Assembly (NCBI GenBank): GCA_015501585.1
Contig: JADNRY010000002.1
Coordinates: 372,001-436,000, forward strand
DNA: 64,000 nt
Direction of reading: 5' to 3'
Source of the DNA: Rhodocollybia butyracea
Taxonomy: Eukaryota; Basidiomycota; Agaricomycetes; Agaricales; Omphalotaceae
The position numbers and the translations under genes are program-made. A model generated the notes under the pieces. That model saw nothing but the letters and a program-made list of their open reading frames with translations, ran no database searches and was not told the DNA's origin. Positions 12,001 through 23,735 of the stretch are shown here, one piece after another (within the stretch, counting starts at the first letter, position 1; each line of letters opens with the position of its first letter).

Positions 12001-14086
12001 CCATCTGAGCGCACAGTGCGGCAAATTCGCTATGACGTGAGGATTTGGTCTGCCATTAGAAGATCCGTACTCAAATTCGATATCGCCAGTTCCTAGTTCA
12101 AAATCTCTAGCTGAATCGCCTTTTCCTGCATTTGGGCGAGTTTTATACTGCCCTGTTTGTGATAGAGATGTGTCAAACGAAGGCGGGGCGTGACCAGGAA
12201 TAGTGAATAGGATAGGGTAGGTGTATGTCCCGCGAGGGAATTCTCTCCATCCTGGGCCATCTGCGTGAGGACTGGAGCTGCGCCCCTGTTCTTTCGACTG
12301 TCGCGACTTGCCAGACATGGATGATAATATGGAGGGAGGGCGAGGAGAAGGCGGGGCGAAGCTAACGTGACTAGGACTTTGAGTATCGGCTGAGCGGCTC
12401 CGCGAGCTACGGGAAGACATTGAAGACATTATAGATGGAAGGGGAGAAGGGAGAGGGGGGACTGGAGACGGCTGGAGAATGCTACTTCCCCCATTATAGC
12501 TGAGGTCGTGAGAGGTATCGTCGGTAAGGTCAATAGAGGCGGGAGAGGGAGAAATATCTGCAGCCCCCATTTCATCTACTTCCTGGCCTCTATCCTCAGT
12601 ATCAGTGGTGTTCGTCGTATGCGAAGTCATTGTCCCCATGGTTGACATTGTGCCGGCGGTAGATGTAGTAGAGACAGTGGCAATGCTTCCACGGCTTCGT
12701 CGCCATGGTCGTGATATCGATCTCTTGGATTTCTTTGCGTTGGAGTCAGCGGAGACCGTCGTTATACCACTCCGTGCGCTCATTCTAGATGGACTGTGAT
12801 CCTTATTCGTGTCTCTGTACAAAGGTGGTTTACTTTTGGACCTCGACCTCGAAAACGCCTTTGTAAAGAACCGACCCAATGAGAAGCGTTTTTTCTGGCT
12901 TCGGCCACGAGGAGGGTCATCGTGGTCCTGTTTCACTTCTGCTTCACCATCAACATTCGGGTGGGTATGTGAATGCTGTTGGTTAAGTTGCGTAAGTGAT
13001 CGTTGAGAACGTAAATGTGCACGCGCATGGGCTTGTGCATATTCATATGGGTGCATATCTGTTTCCATCAGTGGTTCTGTTTGAGCGGCAGAACTCATGG
13101 GACTGGCGATGAGTTCATTAGAGGCCGGAGGGGTTAGTCCGTTCTCTGGTATGCTTGGGGTACTCAGCGCATCTGCGACAGCTGGTGCAGCGTACGGATG
13201 GGTTTCCCTAGACCTCGATTTCGATTTAGACCGCGGGATATTTGGTGCGTGTTCCCTCGACGCATGAACATCTGGGAGAAACGATATTCGGGATTCAATG
13301 TAGTTTCCACCTACGGGAGATGCTAACGGAAATGAAGGAGACGACGGCGGAGGTGTATATGGCGGAGGTTCTGTAGTCAGACTCCTTCGCGTCCTCGCAC
13401 TGTCCACACTCATCGCTCTCCCAGGTGTTATCGTACCCGATCCTGTACTGATTGAGCGGACATCAGCAGTGTCAGCGCCTATCGTGGGTGTAGGTGAAGT
13501 GGGGGGAGTTTCGTCCTCGAAGAAGGTAAAGGCTGTCAAATTAGACACAGGGCCTTGAGATGCAGAGAACAGCACATCGCTTGCCGAAAACACCTTATGG
13601 CTTTCCGTTACATCTCTGCCTCCGTAGCCACCACCTATAGCCATATCCGCCGACGGTGAAGGCCACACAGTAACCACTTTGGCCCCAAGTTCAACGACTA
13701 TTCTGCTTATCCGCGTTGGTTTGACCAGTTCCAGAACGAGGATGCCACGGAGGTAGGATGGGCTCGAGTCGCCTTCATTATACCGATTTCTCCCTAATTG
13801 AAGTTACATTAGTTGATTATGATTGATTATGATGATATTGGTTACCTGTAGTATCAGACGTACGCAGCATAACGACAGATTCTGGGAGGTGTAGACTTAG
13901 TGTATTCTTCAAAGGCCCAATAATACCGCCATTAATCTGCGAATGTTGTGTGCTATTAACACTTGCCGCATCGTCTTCGTTCTTGCTTTTACGATTATTC
14001 GATCTCGAGGTCGTAGACTTGATATTCAAAACGGACTTTGTAGAGACGGAAGAGGTGCCTGAGTTGGGGAACGATGAAATCATCAC
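9022..14086 (-). CDS. large alpha-arrestin-family protein with C-terminal PPxY motif
   Basis: Seven exons (14086-13846, 13793-11956, 11907-11454, 11407-11246, 11186-11088, 11025-10136, 10071-9022) join in phase to 1,577 residues. An arrestin N-domain starts at about residue 55 (LKNTLSLHLPESVV, then LRGILVLELVKPTRI, VTESHKVFSASDVLF). A disordered Ser/Arg-rich region follows, then FPRGTYTYPILFTIPGHAPPS, and the arrestin C-domain (LTISGRSFPIGGFIPIELTL, KIEYHTHFKRV). The tail is low-complexity: an acidic Ser/Asp tract, KPKPKKKKK, polyproline runs, then APPSYEHV at about residue 1557. PPxY motifs of fungal alpha-arrestins recruit the Rsp5/Nedd4 ubiquitin ligase to plasma-membrane transporters for endocytosis. 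The start is chosen because an in-frame TAA lies just upstream. Alternating Pro, Ser and charged tracts make the protein far longer than yeast relatives. Confidence 0.85.
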
Positions 14087-15062
14087 GTCTTAAGCGCCGG
14101 CCCACTTTAAGCAGTTATACCGTATTCAAGCCTTGTGACCAAGGATGAATCTAGTTTAGGCTCGGAAATGCCTGGATTCCGATGACGAAGTCAGCTGAAG
14201 CGAAGTGAGAGCAAGGACAAAGACGAAGACGAAGAGAGAGAGAGGAGAAAGAAAGCCGGTTGATCCTCTGTGGCTCTAAGTATAAGAAAAGAAAGTACTG
14301 TAACATAACTATATGGACTAATGGGTCTACTTCTGTACTTACCAGTTACCTCGGTACGCGCACAGGCCGTTGTCATTGCTTCCATCCTTGCCGGTATACA
14401 AACTATGGGTCCGTAACGATGCGGAAATTCGGGGATTAGCAGGTGAGTTTCATGTGCCCAACATAAACATCAGGATAGTTCCGTATAAGTATAAACAATA
14501 CACACCTGTATACAGTCACTGCGCTCTGACAGTAGGTCGTAATAGACGAAATTGAAAGTACCGTGTGAGAGCGGGGCACATTTGACAGAAATTGGAGAAC
14601 ATGGAAGTTGGGAGTTCAGTTTAGTTGGAGTTCAGAAATCCTCGGTGATGAAGGATCCCACAATCGCTTTCTACCACCTCTGAGCTAGGCAGCAACGCAA
14701 CTCTCCTGGAGGCAAGAAGTTCTGAAAGCGCTTGAAATTGAAGCTTCATTGAACTTCGATATCACCGGTAATGTCCAGTAATGTCCCTGGTTTTATGTCA
14801 CTTGAGTTCCCACTCCACCAACACTGCCAAGTTCAACTCTCCAAGGTCATATTGACACTAATACGACGCCCAAAATTTCCGTTCAGAGGAGCAGAGAGGA
14901 CTCAGGAGCAGTCAGTACTCTGTACTGAGCTTTGGAAAGGAAGCGAAAAGCGATTTTCAAAATTTGTGATGGCCGATTACCTGCCGTTGGTTCTTTTTCA
15001 TCAACCCCCATAGCGCTGGTCGTCAAGTTTCCTCCTGGTGAGGAAAATCCTCAGGTTTTTGG
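14087..15062. other. shared upstream region of two divergent genes
   Basis: Lies between the start of the arrestin gene (-) and the receptor-like gene (+). It holds a purine-rich GAGA tract near 14,220-14,255. No gene is supported; promoters for both directions presumably lie here. Confidence 0.4.
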
Positions 15063-16724
15063 ATGGCCAATTCCGAGTATTGGATCAGGGATGTCTCAAA
15101 CTCGACTCTGTCAAATTTCGTTTATACACCCAGCTATACAAATGGTGTAATTGTACGTTTCGAATCAGCAGATCGTACTACAACTCATTCGTCTGCTTCA
15201 GTGTATCGCTGTAACGGGGCTGGTCTCATTAATAGCTATACTCTGTCTTCTCGTCGTGAGCTCTTTTTGCTCTCCCGCACGGCATATCTTAATCTGCGAA
15301 AACAGGCAAAGCCACCGAAGCCGGGGACCTATCATCATACTTACCTCTTCGGATATCTTCTATCTTTGCTCTTTGCAAATGCCTTGCTCTCTGGAGGTAG
15401 CGCAATGTCACTTGAGTGGATAACACTGGGTGAGGTGACGTTTGGTCCGTTCTGTACAGCACAAGGTACGTAGTTTTGCAGGTCGGGCGACCGGGAATCC
15501 ATGCCTCATCTATAAATACTGCCGTGCAGCTGCTCTCAAGTTAACGGGAAGTGTTGCTACCGCACTATGGTAAATAATTCGAGGCATTTTGTTCTCGGTA
15601 GCATTCACTGACTGCGCACATCCTAAATAGGTCTTTCATGATAGCTTTCCACCTATTCAAATTGCTGTTCTTGCGCTCTCCGGCTACGAAACTAGCATTC
15701 TGGATAACTATCATTGTTGGTTGGGGCGCTGTCATAGCCGTAGTTATGGTCGGGCCTATGGCAATTCAGAAAAACGAAAGAGGACCTTATTTTGGTATTA
15801 CTGGTCCTTGGTCCGTACTTCAATCTTGATCCTTTGGTTTGTCTGATTACCCTCCAGGTGCTGGATAAATGACGCCTATCCCCAAGAACGGAAATACTTG
15901 GAATACTTTCTTGTATGCATCTTTTGAGCTTCCTATCATGAACCCCGACCGAGTTTAGTTCATCTACAGGAACTCCTTTCTGCCGGCCTTTCTATCATCC
16001 TCAATACCATCGTTCTTCTCCGCGTACGTGGAAATCTGGTAGTTATCAACGGAAAGTGGAAGCTTCGTCATATCCCAAGCAGTGAAAGCTGGCGTCTAGC
16101 TATCGATCGTGATCTCATTGATTCGAACATGCTGAAGTTTGCACAGAGTATGGTTTGGTTTCCAGTACATAACATTCTCTGTTCTTTTTTTTGCGAGACC
16201 TTGCTTATCGGACCTTTGATACCAGGTTGCCTACACGGTTCTTCTCCTGCCAGTCACTATCACTCGTCTCAATGACTTTGCAGGTCAACGAACTCCGTTC
16301 GCAGTTATCGTTTTCACCGATGTCTTATACAATATGATTGGCAAGTGGAAAAGGTTCTCCTCTTGAGGTTGTTTTACTCACTCCTAATCATCCAGGACTA
16401 GTCACTGTCATACTGCTGATAACGACGCGTAGGTACTACCCTGATCTGGATTCTCTCCCCGATTTCAACACCCAGCGGAACCAACAAAGAGAATCTACGC
16501 TTGCGCTAGCGGAGAACGGGGGAGTCAGGCCATTCACCCTCGAACGTAGTCTGACCGCAGAAAGTTATCAAAGTCGGCGGGCTCTTTCACTTGCTTTACA
16601 TAGGGATGCATCTACCTCGAGCATTGCAAGTTCAAGGAGTGCCATCAGTCAAGGGAGGGTTACCATTACTGCCGATTTACTGACGCGTCAAGTCAGTGTG
16701 GCTAGCGCTAGTCACAGCAATTGA
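15063..16724 (+). CDS. seven-transmembrane receptor-like protein (fungal cAMP-receptor/Git3-like type)
   Basis: Nine exons (15063-15119, 15172-15255, 15306-15465, 15530-15569, 15631-15810, 15858-15912, 15970-16164, 16226-16340, 16396-16724) give 404 residues. A short N-terminus with an Asn-Ser-Thr glycosylation site precedes hydrophobic segments: LIRLLQCIAVTGLVSLIAIL, YLFGYLLSLLFANALLSGG, a segment around FGPFCTAQG, FWITIIVGWGAVIAVVMVG, a segment after YFLELLSAG, AYTVLLLPVTITRL and GLVTVILLITTRRYY. The order and the FCTAQG phrase match Agaricomycete GPCR-like proteins thought to sense nutrients or pheromone-like cues. The C-terminal 90 residues are Ser/Arg-rich and probably cytoplasmic. The intron before exon 9 has a GC donor (GCAAGT). 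The first intron (GTTTAT donor) is the least certain. Ligand unknown. Confidence 0.7.
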
Positions 16725-16894
16725 AGGTGGCCGGTTCGTAATCGGAATAAAATAATTCAAACTTGACCTTTTGGCTCGTGAATTTGTTCGTGAACACTCA
16801 AAGCGATGACTCCAAGGCCATCATAAATATGTCCATCTGAAGCTCAATCAACCGGTGAGCAATGAAACCGAGTGAGGACGAGAATACAAATCTA

Positions 16895-18071
16895 TTATCC
16901 GCCGAGCCAAATCCAACCAATAGCACTAAGTACGCTGGCTGTGAACGCACCCAATGCGACTGCTTCTCCGAAATTCCGATCTTTAACGGCTTTTGTCCAC
17001 ATATTATCTGACGCCAAAGTAGGCTCATCCTCCTCATCGACAACTTCCTCGATAGGTCGCTGAGTCTGCATGTCAACCTTGGATACAGCCGCTGCCAGAG
17101 CAGCTATGACAGCAGATTGTTCCTCTAGCTGCTTCCTCAAAAGCAGAACGTTATCTCCCAATGTCTCCTTGTACTCATCGTTCAACTCTTCTATCTTCTT
17201 CTCAAACGTCTGTGTCAGCCTCTTCCGCTTCCACGGCTCGACAATAACGATTGCCAAGATGAACACGAGCAAGTTCAGTCCAAGGGCGGCGAGTTGACCA
17301 TAAGTCGACGCGCTTCGGATTTTATCCGACCACACTTGTTCTTCGTGATATCGACCAAGAATCGAGCGCATCAATTCTGTAAACTCTTTATCAACTGCGC
17401 TTTCCGCTTCGTCTACAGCCGCTTTGGCACGGGCCTCCTCTTGCTCGAGCCCATGATTCTCCCGGACTAGAGACGTGAACCGAATCAAGTCTTCGTCAGT
17501 CCAGCTCGATTTGCGTTGCAGGAGGTCATTGACTTCACGCTGAGACTTTGAGCATCGAAGTGCAGCTTCTTCGTGCATGAGCTTTGCTGTCCGCGCAGCT
17601 TGTCGTGTTGTTTCTATACGAGTCTCTAGAATATTTACATTTATTAGTATAGCATATAGAAATGGATAATTGAACATACATACCTTGTTCTACCACCTGT
17701 CGCTTCAATGCGTCTATTTCTTCATAACCCGTTACTTTGTTCAACTCTGCACCAAGACCAGATAATTTCGCTTTTGTTGAACCGGTAAAATCGTCTGCTT
17801 TCCGGCGAAATTGAGAAGCACGCTGGTTGGCCCATTTCAAGAGAGTTTCTTTGGCCTGGTCAAGTGGTTTTTGTGGCCCTTCGCTGCTGTGATATGAGGA
17901 GGAAGGCGAAGAAGGCTCCGGACCAGATGGCTTTGATTGCTGTTCATCTTGTGGTTTATTAGAGGAGGGTATAGAATTCCAAATAGATTTAGAAGGATGA
18001 TAATAACGGAGCTGTGAATGTGGAAATCTGGTTGTTTTGGCTAGCGATGCTCGGAGAGTGCATCGGAGCAT
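16895..18071 (-). CDS. SHE9: She9/Mdm33-family mitochondrial inner-membrane protein
   Basis: Two exons (18071-17684 and 17625-16895) joined in phase give 372 residues. The N-terminus (LRCTLRASLAKTTRFPHSQL) is Arg/Ser/Leu-rich without acids, as expected for a mitochondrial presequence. A long coiled coil (about 105-235; TRQAARTAKLMHEEAALRC, WTDEDLIRFTSLVRENH) precedes the diagnostic first TM segment (TYGQLAALGLNLLVFILAI, about 238-258), then EPWKRKRL and a second hydrophobic segment at the extreme C-terminus. She9/Mdm33 proteins act in the mitochondrial inner membrane and affect organelle shape and fission in yeast. The gene is convergent with the receptor gene (170 bp between stops) and its start lies 244 bp from the 3' end of the Nudix gene on the same strand. 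Confidence 0.88.
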
Positions 18072-18315
18072 TCAGGAAGAGATTTACGGTAAGTCCCACG
18101 TTCAGTTCTGGCAACTCTGTTACCGAAAACGGCAATACGACAAGTGGACTTGTGTTCAAACGAAAATTTCATAGATTGTCTCTCTCTACAACAATCCCAC
18201 AGTCATCAATCCAAGTACTGGAGTACTAGAGTCTTGTAAAGTATACTGATGATTAGATACAAAACCATACCAGAATAAACCCGAAACAGCCCGAAACACA
18301 GTCTAATTGCAGAAA

Positions 18316-18925
18316 TCACAAAGTTCCCGTATCCTTCACGATCTCCAATGCTTTGGCTGCAATGTCCTGATCGCTTTTGAAGGTCAGCCTTTGTATAGCT
18401 TCCTCTGCGTCCAAAAATTCCGACGCAAAACTCTCTGTGGCCATTTGTGTGCCTTCGACCTTCTGACCATCTCCTGCTAGCTCACTAATGTACCACGATA
18501 TTATCTTCACGCCTTCCTCCCCATGATCCCGAACTGTGATGATGACCGGCTCTCCTGTGAGTTTTTGCGCTTTTCTAGCCTTATCTTTCGTATGAACACC
18601 ATGTATTGGAGCCCTGGTGATGCAGTCAACCGGCATTAATTTGCACGGATAACCTGTGTGCTTGAATAAACGCGTCAGCATGAAGTTGATTCAGATGACA
18701 TTACTGACCTGTCTCCTCAAATGTTTCCCGTATAGCGGTGACCTCAATCGGCTCATCACAGTCTTTTCTCCCCTTTGGAAGCAGCCATTCGTTCTTTATA
18801 GTGTGGTAGAGCAGACATATCTGTAAATTCCGAGTTTCAGGTGCTCGACGAAAGAGTATTGAGCCAGCAGAGATAACGAATTGGCCAGGAAAGTACGTTC
18901 TTGTGGGAAGGGATGAAGTGGCCAT
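18316..18925 (-). CDS. Nudix hydrolase
   Basis: Two exons (18925-18709 and 18653-18316) give 184 residues. A complete Nudix box spans the intron at about residues 52-74: GRKDCDE, seven residues, REtfEETGY, matching Gx5Ex7REUxEExGU with the three metal-binding glutamates. The preceding SAGSILFRRA and EWLLPKGR are also typical. The family hydrolyses nucleoside diphosphates linked to another moiety. The text PKGRKDCDEPIEVTAIRETFEETG resembles fungal diadenosine- and diphosphoinositol-polyphosphate-like members, but the substrate cannot be assigned from sequence. No targeting signal is evident. Confidence 0.9.
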
Positions 18926-19298
18926 CTAAGTGACTGCGGGTGTGGTGAAGGTTCGCGGTAAAGCGTATTGAGGTTTGTTCAAGGTGGTGTAGACGCGGTG
19001 CATTCAAGATGACGCATGCCCACGCATGTGCGCTCCGTGATTCGGCAGCGCTTATTTTTGACGCTGGACAGGCGCCCAATAGACCCCCCCAATTACGGTT
19101 TTCTGCGATTGAATGTTAGGCGAGATAGAGAAGCACTCGGACATGCGCTTTGCCATTTGCTCACTAGTTGGACGCTGCCAGGGTAATGTTAGAGGTTGCT
19201 GTGTTTTCATTACATTGCGAGTACTAATACACATTCCAGTGAAGATACAAAGTGGCGAAAGCAAGATGAAAGCATCAGAACAAACAATAGATCTCCAG
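18926..19298. other. short spacer upstream of the Nudix gene
   Basis: Holds the Nudix promoter and the 3' flank of the OPT gene; both genes are on the minus strand. A run of seven C at about 19,084-19,090 is the only visible oddity. Confidence 0.5.
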
Positions 19299-22200
19299 TC
19301 ACCATGATCTAGGCCTGTGTGTTCGTCAGCTCCGACAACCTACGGTCCGTAACAAAGTACTGACCCAAACGTTTCACCTGACGCTAGCGGCCTCAAAGGC
19401 GCATTTTGCCAATCTAAAGTATCCATATAAACAGTATTCCCCCACCATTTCTGAATGGTGTTTACCCCGATGGTACCGTGTAGGGGGTATTGCAAACTGT
19501 GAGCTCATGAGCAAGACAATAAAACAAGAATGTTGTACTTGCCAAAAATATATAAGGATCAGGCCCACTGCGGTGCCAACGTCCAGAGCAGCAGATAATA
19601 CATCTAGTGATCGTTCGTTGAAGTGCGTTTTCGAGCAGAGATTAGCGATTGACCTACAATTATATTTGGCCCACCAGGTGAAATGTCTTCGACGTATTAG
19701 ATGCTGGAATACAAAACCAACTAACGCCCATGTCAAATAGTTGATTCCGTTAGCTGGAGGCACGTAGCCAGGACCTCCGAATATGATTCTGCAAATAAAT
19801 GCTCGTGTTCAGTTATTTTCAAACGCTGGGCATATCTTACGGAAAGCTGAAAAGATATGAGCGTCAAACAAAAACGTTTTTGTATTAGTCCACTTACTTG
19901 ATATATCCCAATTTCGAACGAGGGAACTTCTTGGTGAGAAGCCAAAGGATAGCTGGGCACAAGGCGCCAATAATAAAGAAGAACATCAACGCTAAGATTG
20001 GAATTAGCACAATGAGCCGTGTGAGCCGACTGAATATTTACGGCTAGAATGAGGATTGTCAGCTCATTTCAACGTGGATGTGGATAGAAATTAGACACTA
20101 ACTAGTACAAACTCCCCCTCGTGAATTGGATGTTCGATCCGATGGCTCCCCACTGAAGCTACTTGTTAGAAGGATTAGTTCCATATAGAGACAAAGATAT
20201 ACGTGCAATTATAGAGGCGGTACCGAACACTTCCACGTTTTGGCATGTGAATCTACAAGATAAAATCGAGACTGGTCGGTTGTAAGAGCGGGACATCACA
20301 TACTGGTCTTTCTGATTTGGTTTACACATGTTTCTACAATGTAGAAGTTAGCGTATGGACAAAATGATACTAACATTCGCGGTGGAGTCCTTACCCCACA
20401 TGTGTAAACAGCCTTACAAAGAACGAAAGAAAATCAGGTTGCTGGTAGCGGACAGGGAGTCGAAGATAGCCCAACGTACCACATTTGCACCCCGAGCTGT
20501 ACTAGTCCAGCGATCAAAGTAGAGAAAATCTGAGAATGAGAGACTGAGAGATAGAAATAGAGAAATTTACAAGGCACTCGTACTTGTGCCCAGAACATCA
20601 CGCGCGGGGGAATTTTCATGTAGTGACCGAGCTTAAAGTCTTGAGTAAAGGCGATTGCTGTCGGAATGGACCGTCCATGAGCAAACTCTTGAGCAAGCCA
20701 TTGGGATTACCTTGAAATGTTGTGATATATCCAAACGTCTGCAAACTTTACTTTAGAAACTCCGCCCCAGAGACACGAGTTTCACGGGTACCTTGAAACT
20801 AGAAAGAGAAGATAAACAGTCGTGAAGAAATCTCTGGGCAGGACTCTACCAACATCATCATGGCGACAGGATGGCCTGCATTACGGCGTCAGGCCGTTTT
20901 GGAAGCACGGAGGTAAAGGATGAGCGCACCGGGTAAGATAAATCCGGAGATTAGTTCAGTAAACACACTGGTACCAAACCATTAGAGTTTGACGAGTCTC
21001 CTATGAAAGTACCTTACTTCATTGGAACCTGCCGATTCGTGACGGCTTGGATCATCGCTAACAGCAACCATATGGGTTTGACATGTCGAAAATGCATCGG
21101 ATAAAACTTACCGATAGGTAGCACCAGTACACTAGCTATATTGAAGTATCAGGATATATCCAATCCACAAGGTAAAAAGGCACAGACCTATTATTAGGGC
21201 CACGATTAGTTGCCAGATTTCCATCCCAGTGGGCCAGAGTTTGATACACAAGCAGGCCATCAGAAAGGTTATTACTGGACAAACGTCAGTCCCTTTTTGT
21301 TCGGGTTTAGCAAGAGACGTACCAAAGACACAAGCATAATACCACCCCGGGACTATTGATGTTTAGTGAGATCTTACTACAAGTTTCGGCAAGTACCTTT
21401 GGGATATCTCGCCATAAGACGAGCATGAATATCGGGCTGCTCTTCCAGAGATGTTCTAAAATGAAGCATAGTTGGTTTGCGAAGGTAGATCAATGCATGG
21501 GATATGGTTGCCCCTATCGTGACGAGTGAGACTGGATTCGCGATAAGGAATTAGTAAACACAAACCGATCGCAATAAATGATAGCCCATATGCGAGGGCA
21601 AAGTTTATTCTACAATTAGGGGTGAACATGTCTTCGCTTTGATATCTATAATGTCACGTACGGAAGGTATAGTGGACTGTAGTTCTCGTACGCCTCGATG
21701 TTGAACGAGCCATTGATAAGAACGCGGGATGAGTTGTAGACATGGCCGGTGTTGTCGAATGCACTAGAGGACGCCATACTAAGAAGCTGATATCAAGATT
21801 CGAGCATAGATGACAGGGAAGAAGCACAGACGGAAGATATTGACTGTACCATACGTTGGTATACTATCGACCATGTGAGTGACTTGTCAGAGAATAGGGT
21901 TCGAAAAGACACACATAGAGGATAGGCGCGATGATTACTGCAAAGGAATGAGTAAACAGTTTGAATATCGCGATGAGGATCGTATTTACCGTAGAATATG
22001 AGGAAGCCAACAACCACGTTGGCCTCTGACCACCCTAAATAGCATATATGAGACATAACGAAATAAATTTATATAGGGAAGACGCACAAGGTGTAGCGAG
22101 ACTGAGCGGCATCTGTAAGTTTAACTCGAACGCGTGAGTGCAGCTACTCACGGACTACCGATATAGCCTATTTGGTTCCAATCGAAAGTGACCACTGAGA

Positions 22201-23735
22201 GCCCCAGTCCACTTCGAAATCTACCATCATAACGTCAGAGGGGTATCAGGGTAACAATATTAGCGGATTCACCCGAATAGCTGATTTACTTTCTGCGCCG
22301 AAGATAAAACCAAAAATCTCCTTTTTTAGAGACAAGGGAACTCACGATGTTATTGGGCGCTATCCAACATGGCTGAGAGTCCAAAATGAACTAAGGAAAG
22401 TTCATGGGATGGGTATCTCAGAACTTACCCAGGAAAAATTGCTGTATACAGGTGAGTACGACGAGTACCAGGGCTTTGTTGTGTGCTTACCTTAAAGCAG
22501 TGAATATATAGCTGGGGAAGAAGGCTGAAGAGAAATAAATATCTTCCAGCGCCTTCATAGGAGAGAGAGTGGGGCGCACACCAAAGAACGGCACCGGTAA
22601 ATGCCATTGAAAAGAACCTTTGGCGACTAAGTCCACCATATCTGCCGATCCCAGCGTATTGCTGGGAGTGCAGTGTGTTCAAGAGCGCACACTGAACAAG
22701 AGAGTTGGGCCATACTGGACACAATGAGTATACCGTTGTTTCGGAATGGTCCAAATCGACTCACTCATAGAGGGCGGAGCAACCAGAAATCTATGCATTA
22801 TACCACCGAGAGACAAACCGATGAGTTGAGTAGACACGGTAAGCATCCATTGAACTTTGGAATAAAGTGAGCAAGCAAACCTGGAAACGAGTGAACGCCT
22901 TACAGAGAAATGAGAATACTTCATGGTAGAATACCCGTTGAACCGCAATGATCTCGGTGGAGTAGGCACTCTGAGCAGCCACGCTTGCCATGACAGAACT
23001 AAGGACCTGTGAAATATATTGAAAGGTAGGTACCACCAACGAGAATCCGAAACTTACATGCTCCTTTATTGAGAATGGACCCGGATTTAAAGGTATTCCA
23101 AAGACTGAAATTGAGGGGCAGAGTCGAGCCCATGCTTGTCCACAGGGAAAAATAACAAGTAAAGCGACAACCTAGAGTACAATACTTATTTTGGCGACAG
23201 ATGCAAGGAATCATCGTACTTACATCGGAAATGAATATGGAAGGGAAGCGATATACGATTATTTGGTTGATCCCTGCCAACAGTATTGCCCAGACAATAC
23301 CGATAGTCCAAGCTCGAATGGTGGAAACGGGCATGTCTATATCGTCGTAGTTTGCAACAGCTGGGAGAGATACAATACAATCAGTGGTGTTGAGCCATTA
23401 CGAAGGTGTCCCACTATACCCGAGCGAACTTCAGCATAAGGAGAATCCTCCTCTGTATAGGTATCATGAAAAGAGGCTCGCCAACGAACTACTACGCTAA
23501 CTTACCGAGAGTGGTATCGTCAAAGTCGAAATTTGGATCGAAATCACTGATTGCTTCAAGCTCGTCATCGTGTAGGGCGTAAATTACCTCCGGATAGTCG
23601 TCTGAAATTTGCCTGAATTACGATATGCAGAATGCACGTTTGAATGACGACGTACGAATTGATTTGTCTTCATCCGAAGTATAAGTCGGGGGCACTTCAA
23701 GGCTTATCTGCTCCACAGACCTCGAAATACTCATT
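19299..23735 (-). CDS. OPT-family oligopeptide transporter with about 40 exons
   Basis: Minus-strand exons, many only 15-60 nt, splice in phase into a complete OPT protein: DMPVSTIRAWTIGIVWAIL, PFSIKEH, STEIIAVQRVFYHE, FQWMLTVSTQLIGLSLGG, PPSMIWPNSLVQCALLNTLH, CWIAPNN, VNQLFGFRSGLGLSVVTFDW, ATPWWSEANVVVGF, PLYLPINFALAYGLSF, EEQPDIHARLMARYPKVPGWYY, MIFKTFGYITTFQA, DFKLGHYMKIPPRVMFWAQ, MCKPNQKDQ, GALCPAILWLLTKKFP, FGGPGYVPPANGINYLTWAL, RRRHFTWWAKYN and a last exon PRSW-stop (19314-19299). OPT proteins import small peptides with protons across the plasma membrane and have about 12-16 TM helices. Exons include 7-nt (20798-20792) and 6-nt (19856-19851) microexons and at least one GC-AG intron. The N-terminal frame from ATG 23735 is shifted by one at AAA 23699-23701. 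The junction near 20,090-19,990 is unresolved. Confidence 0.85.
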
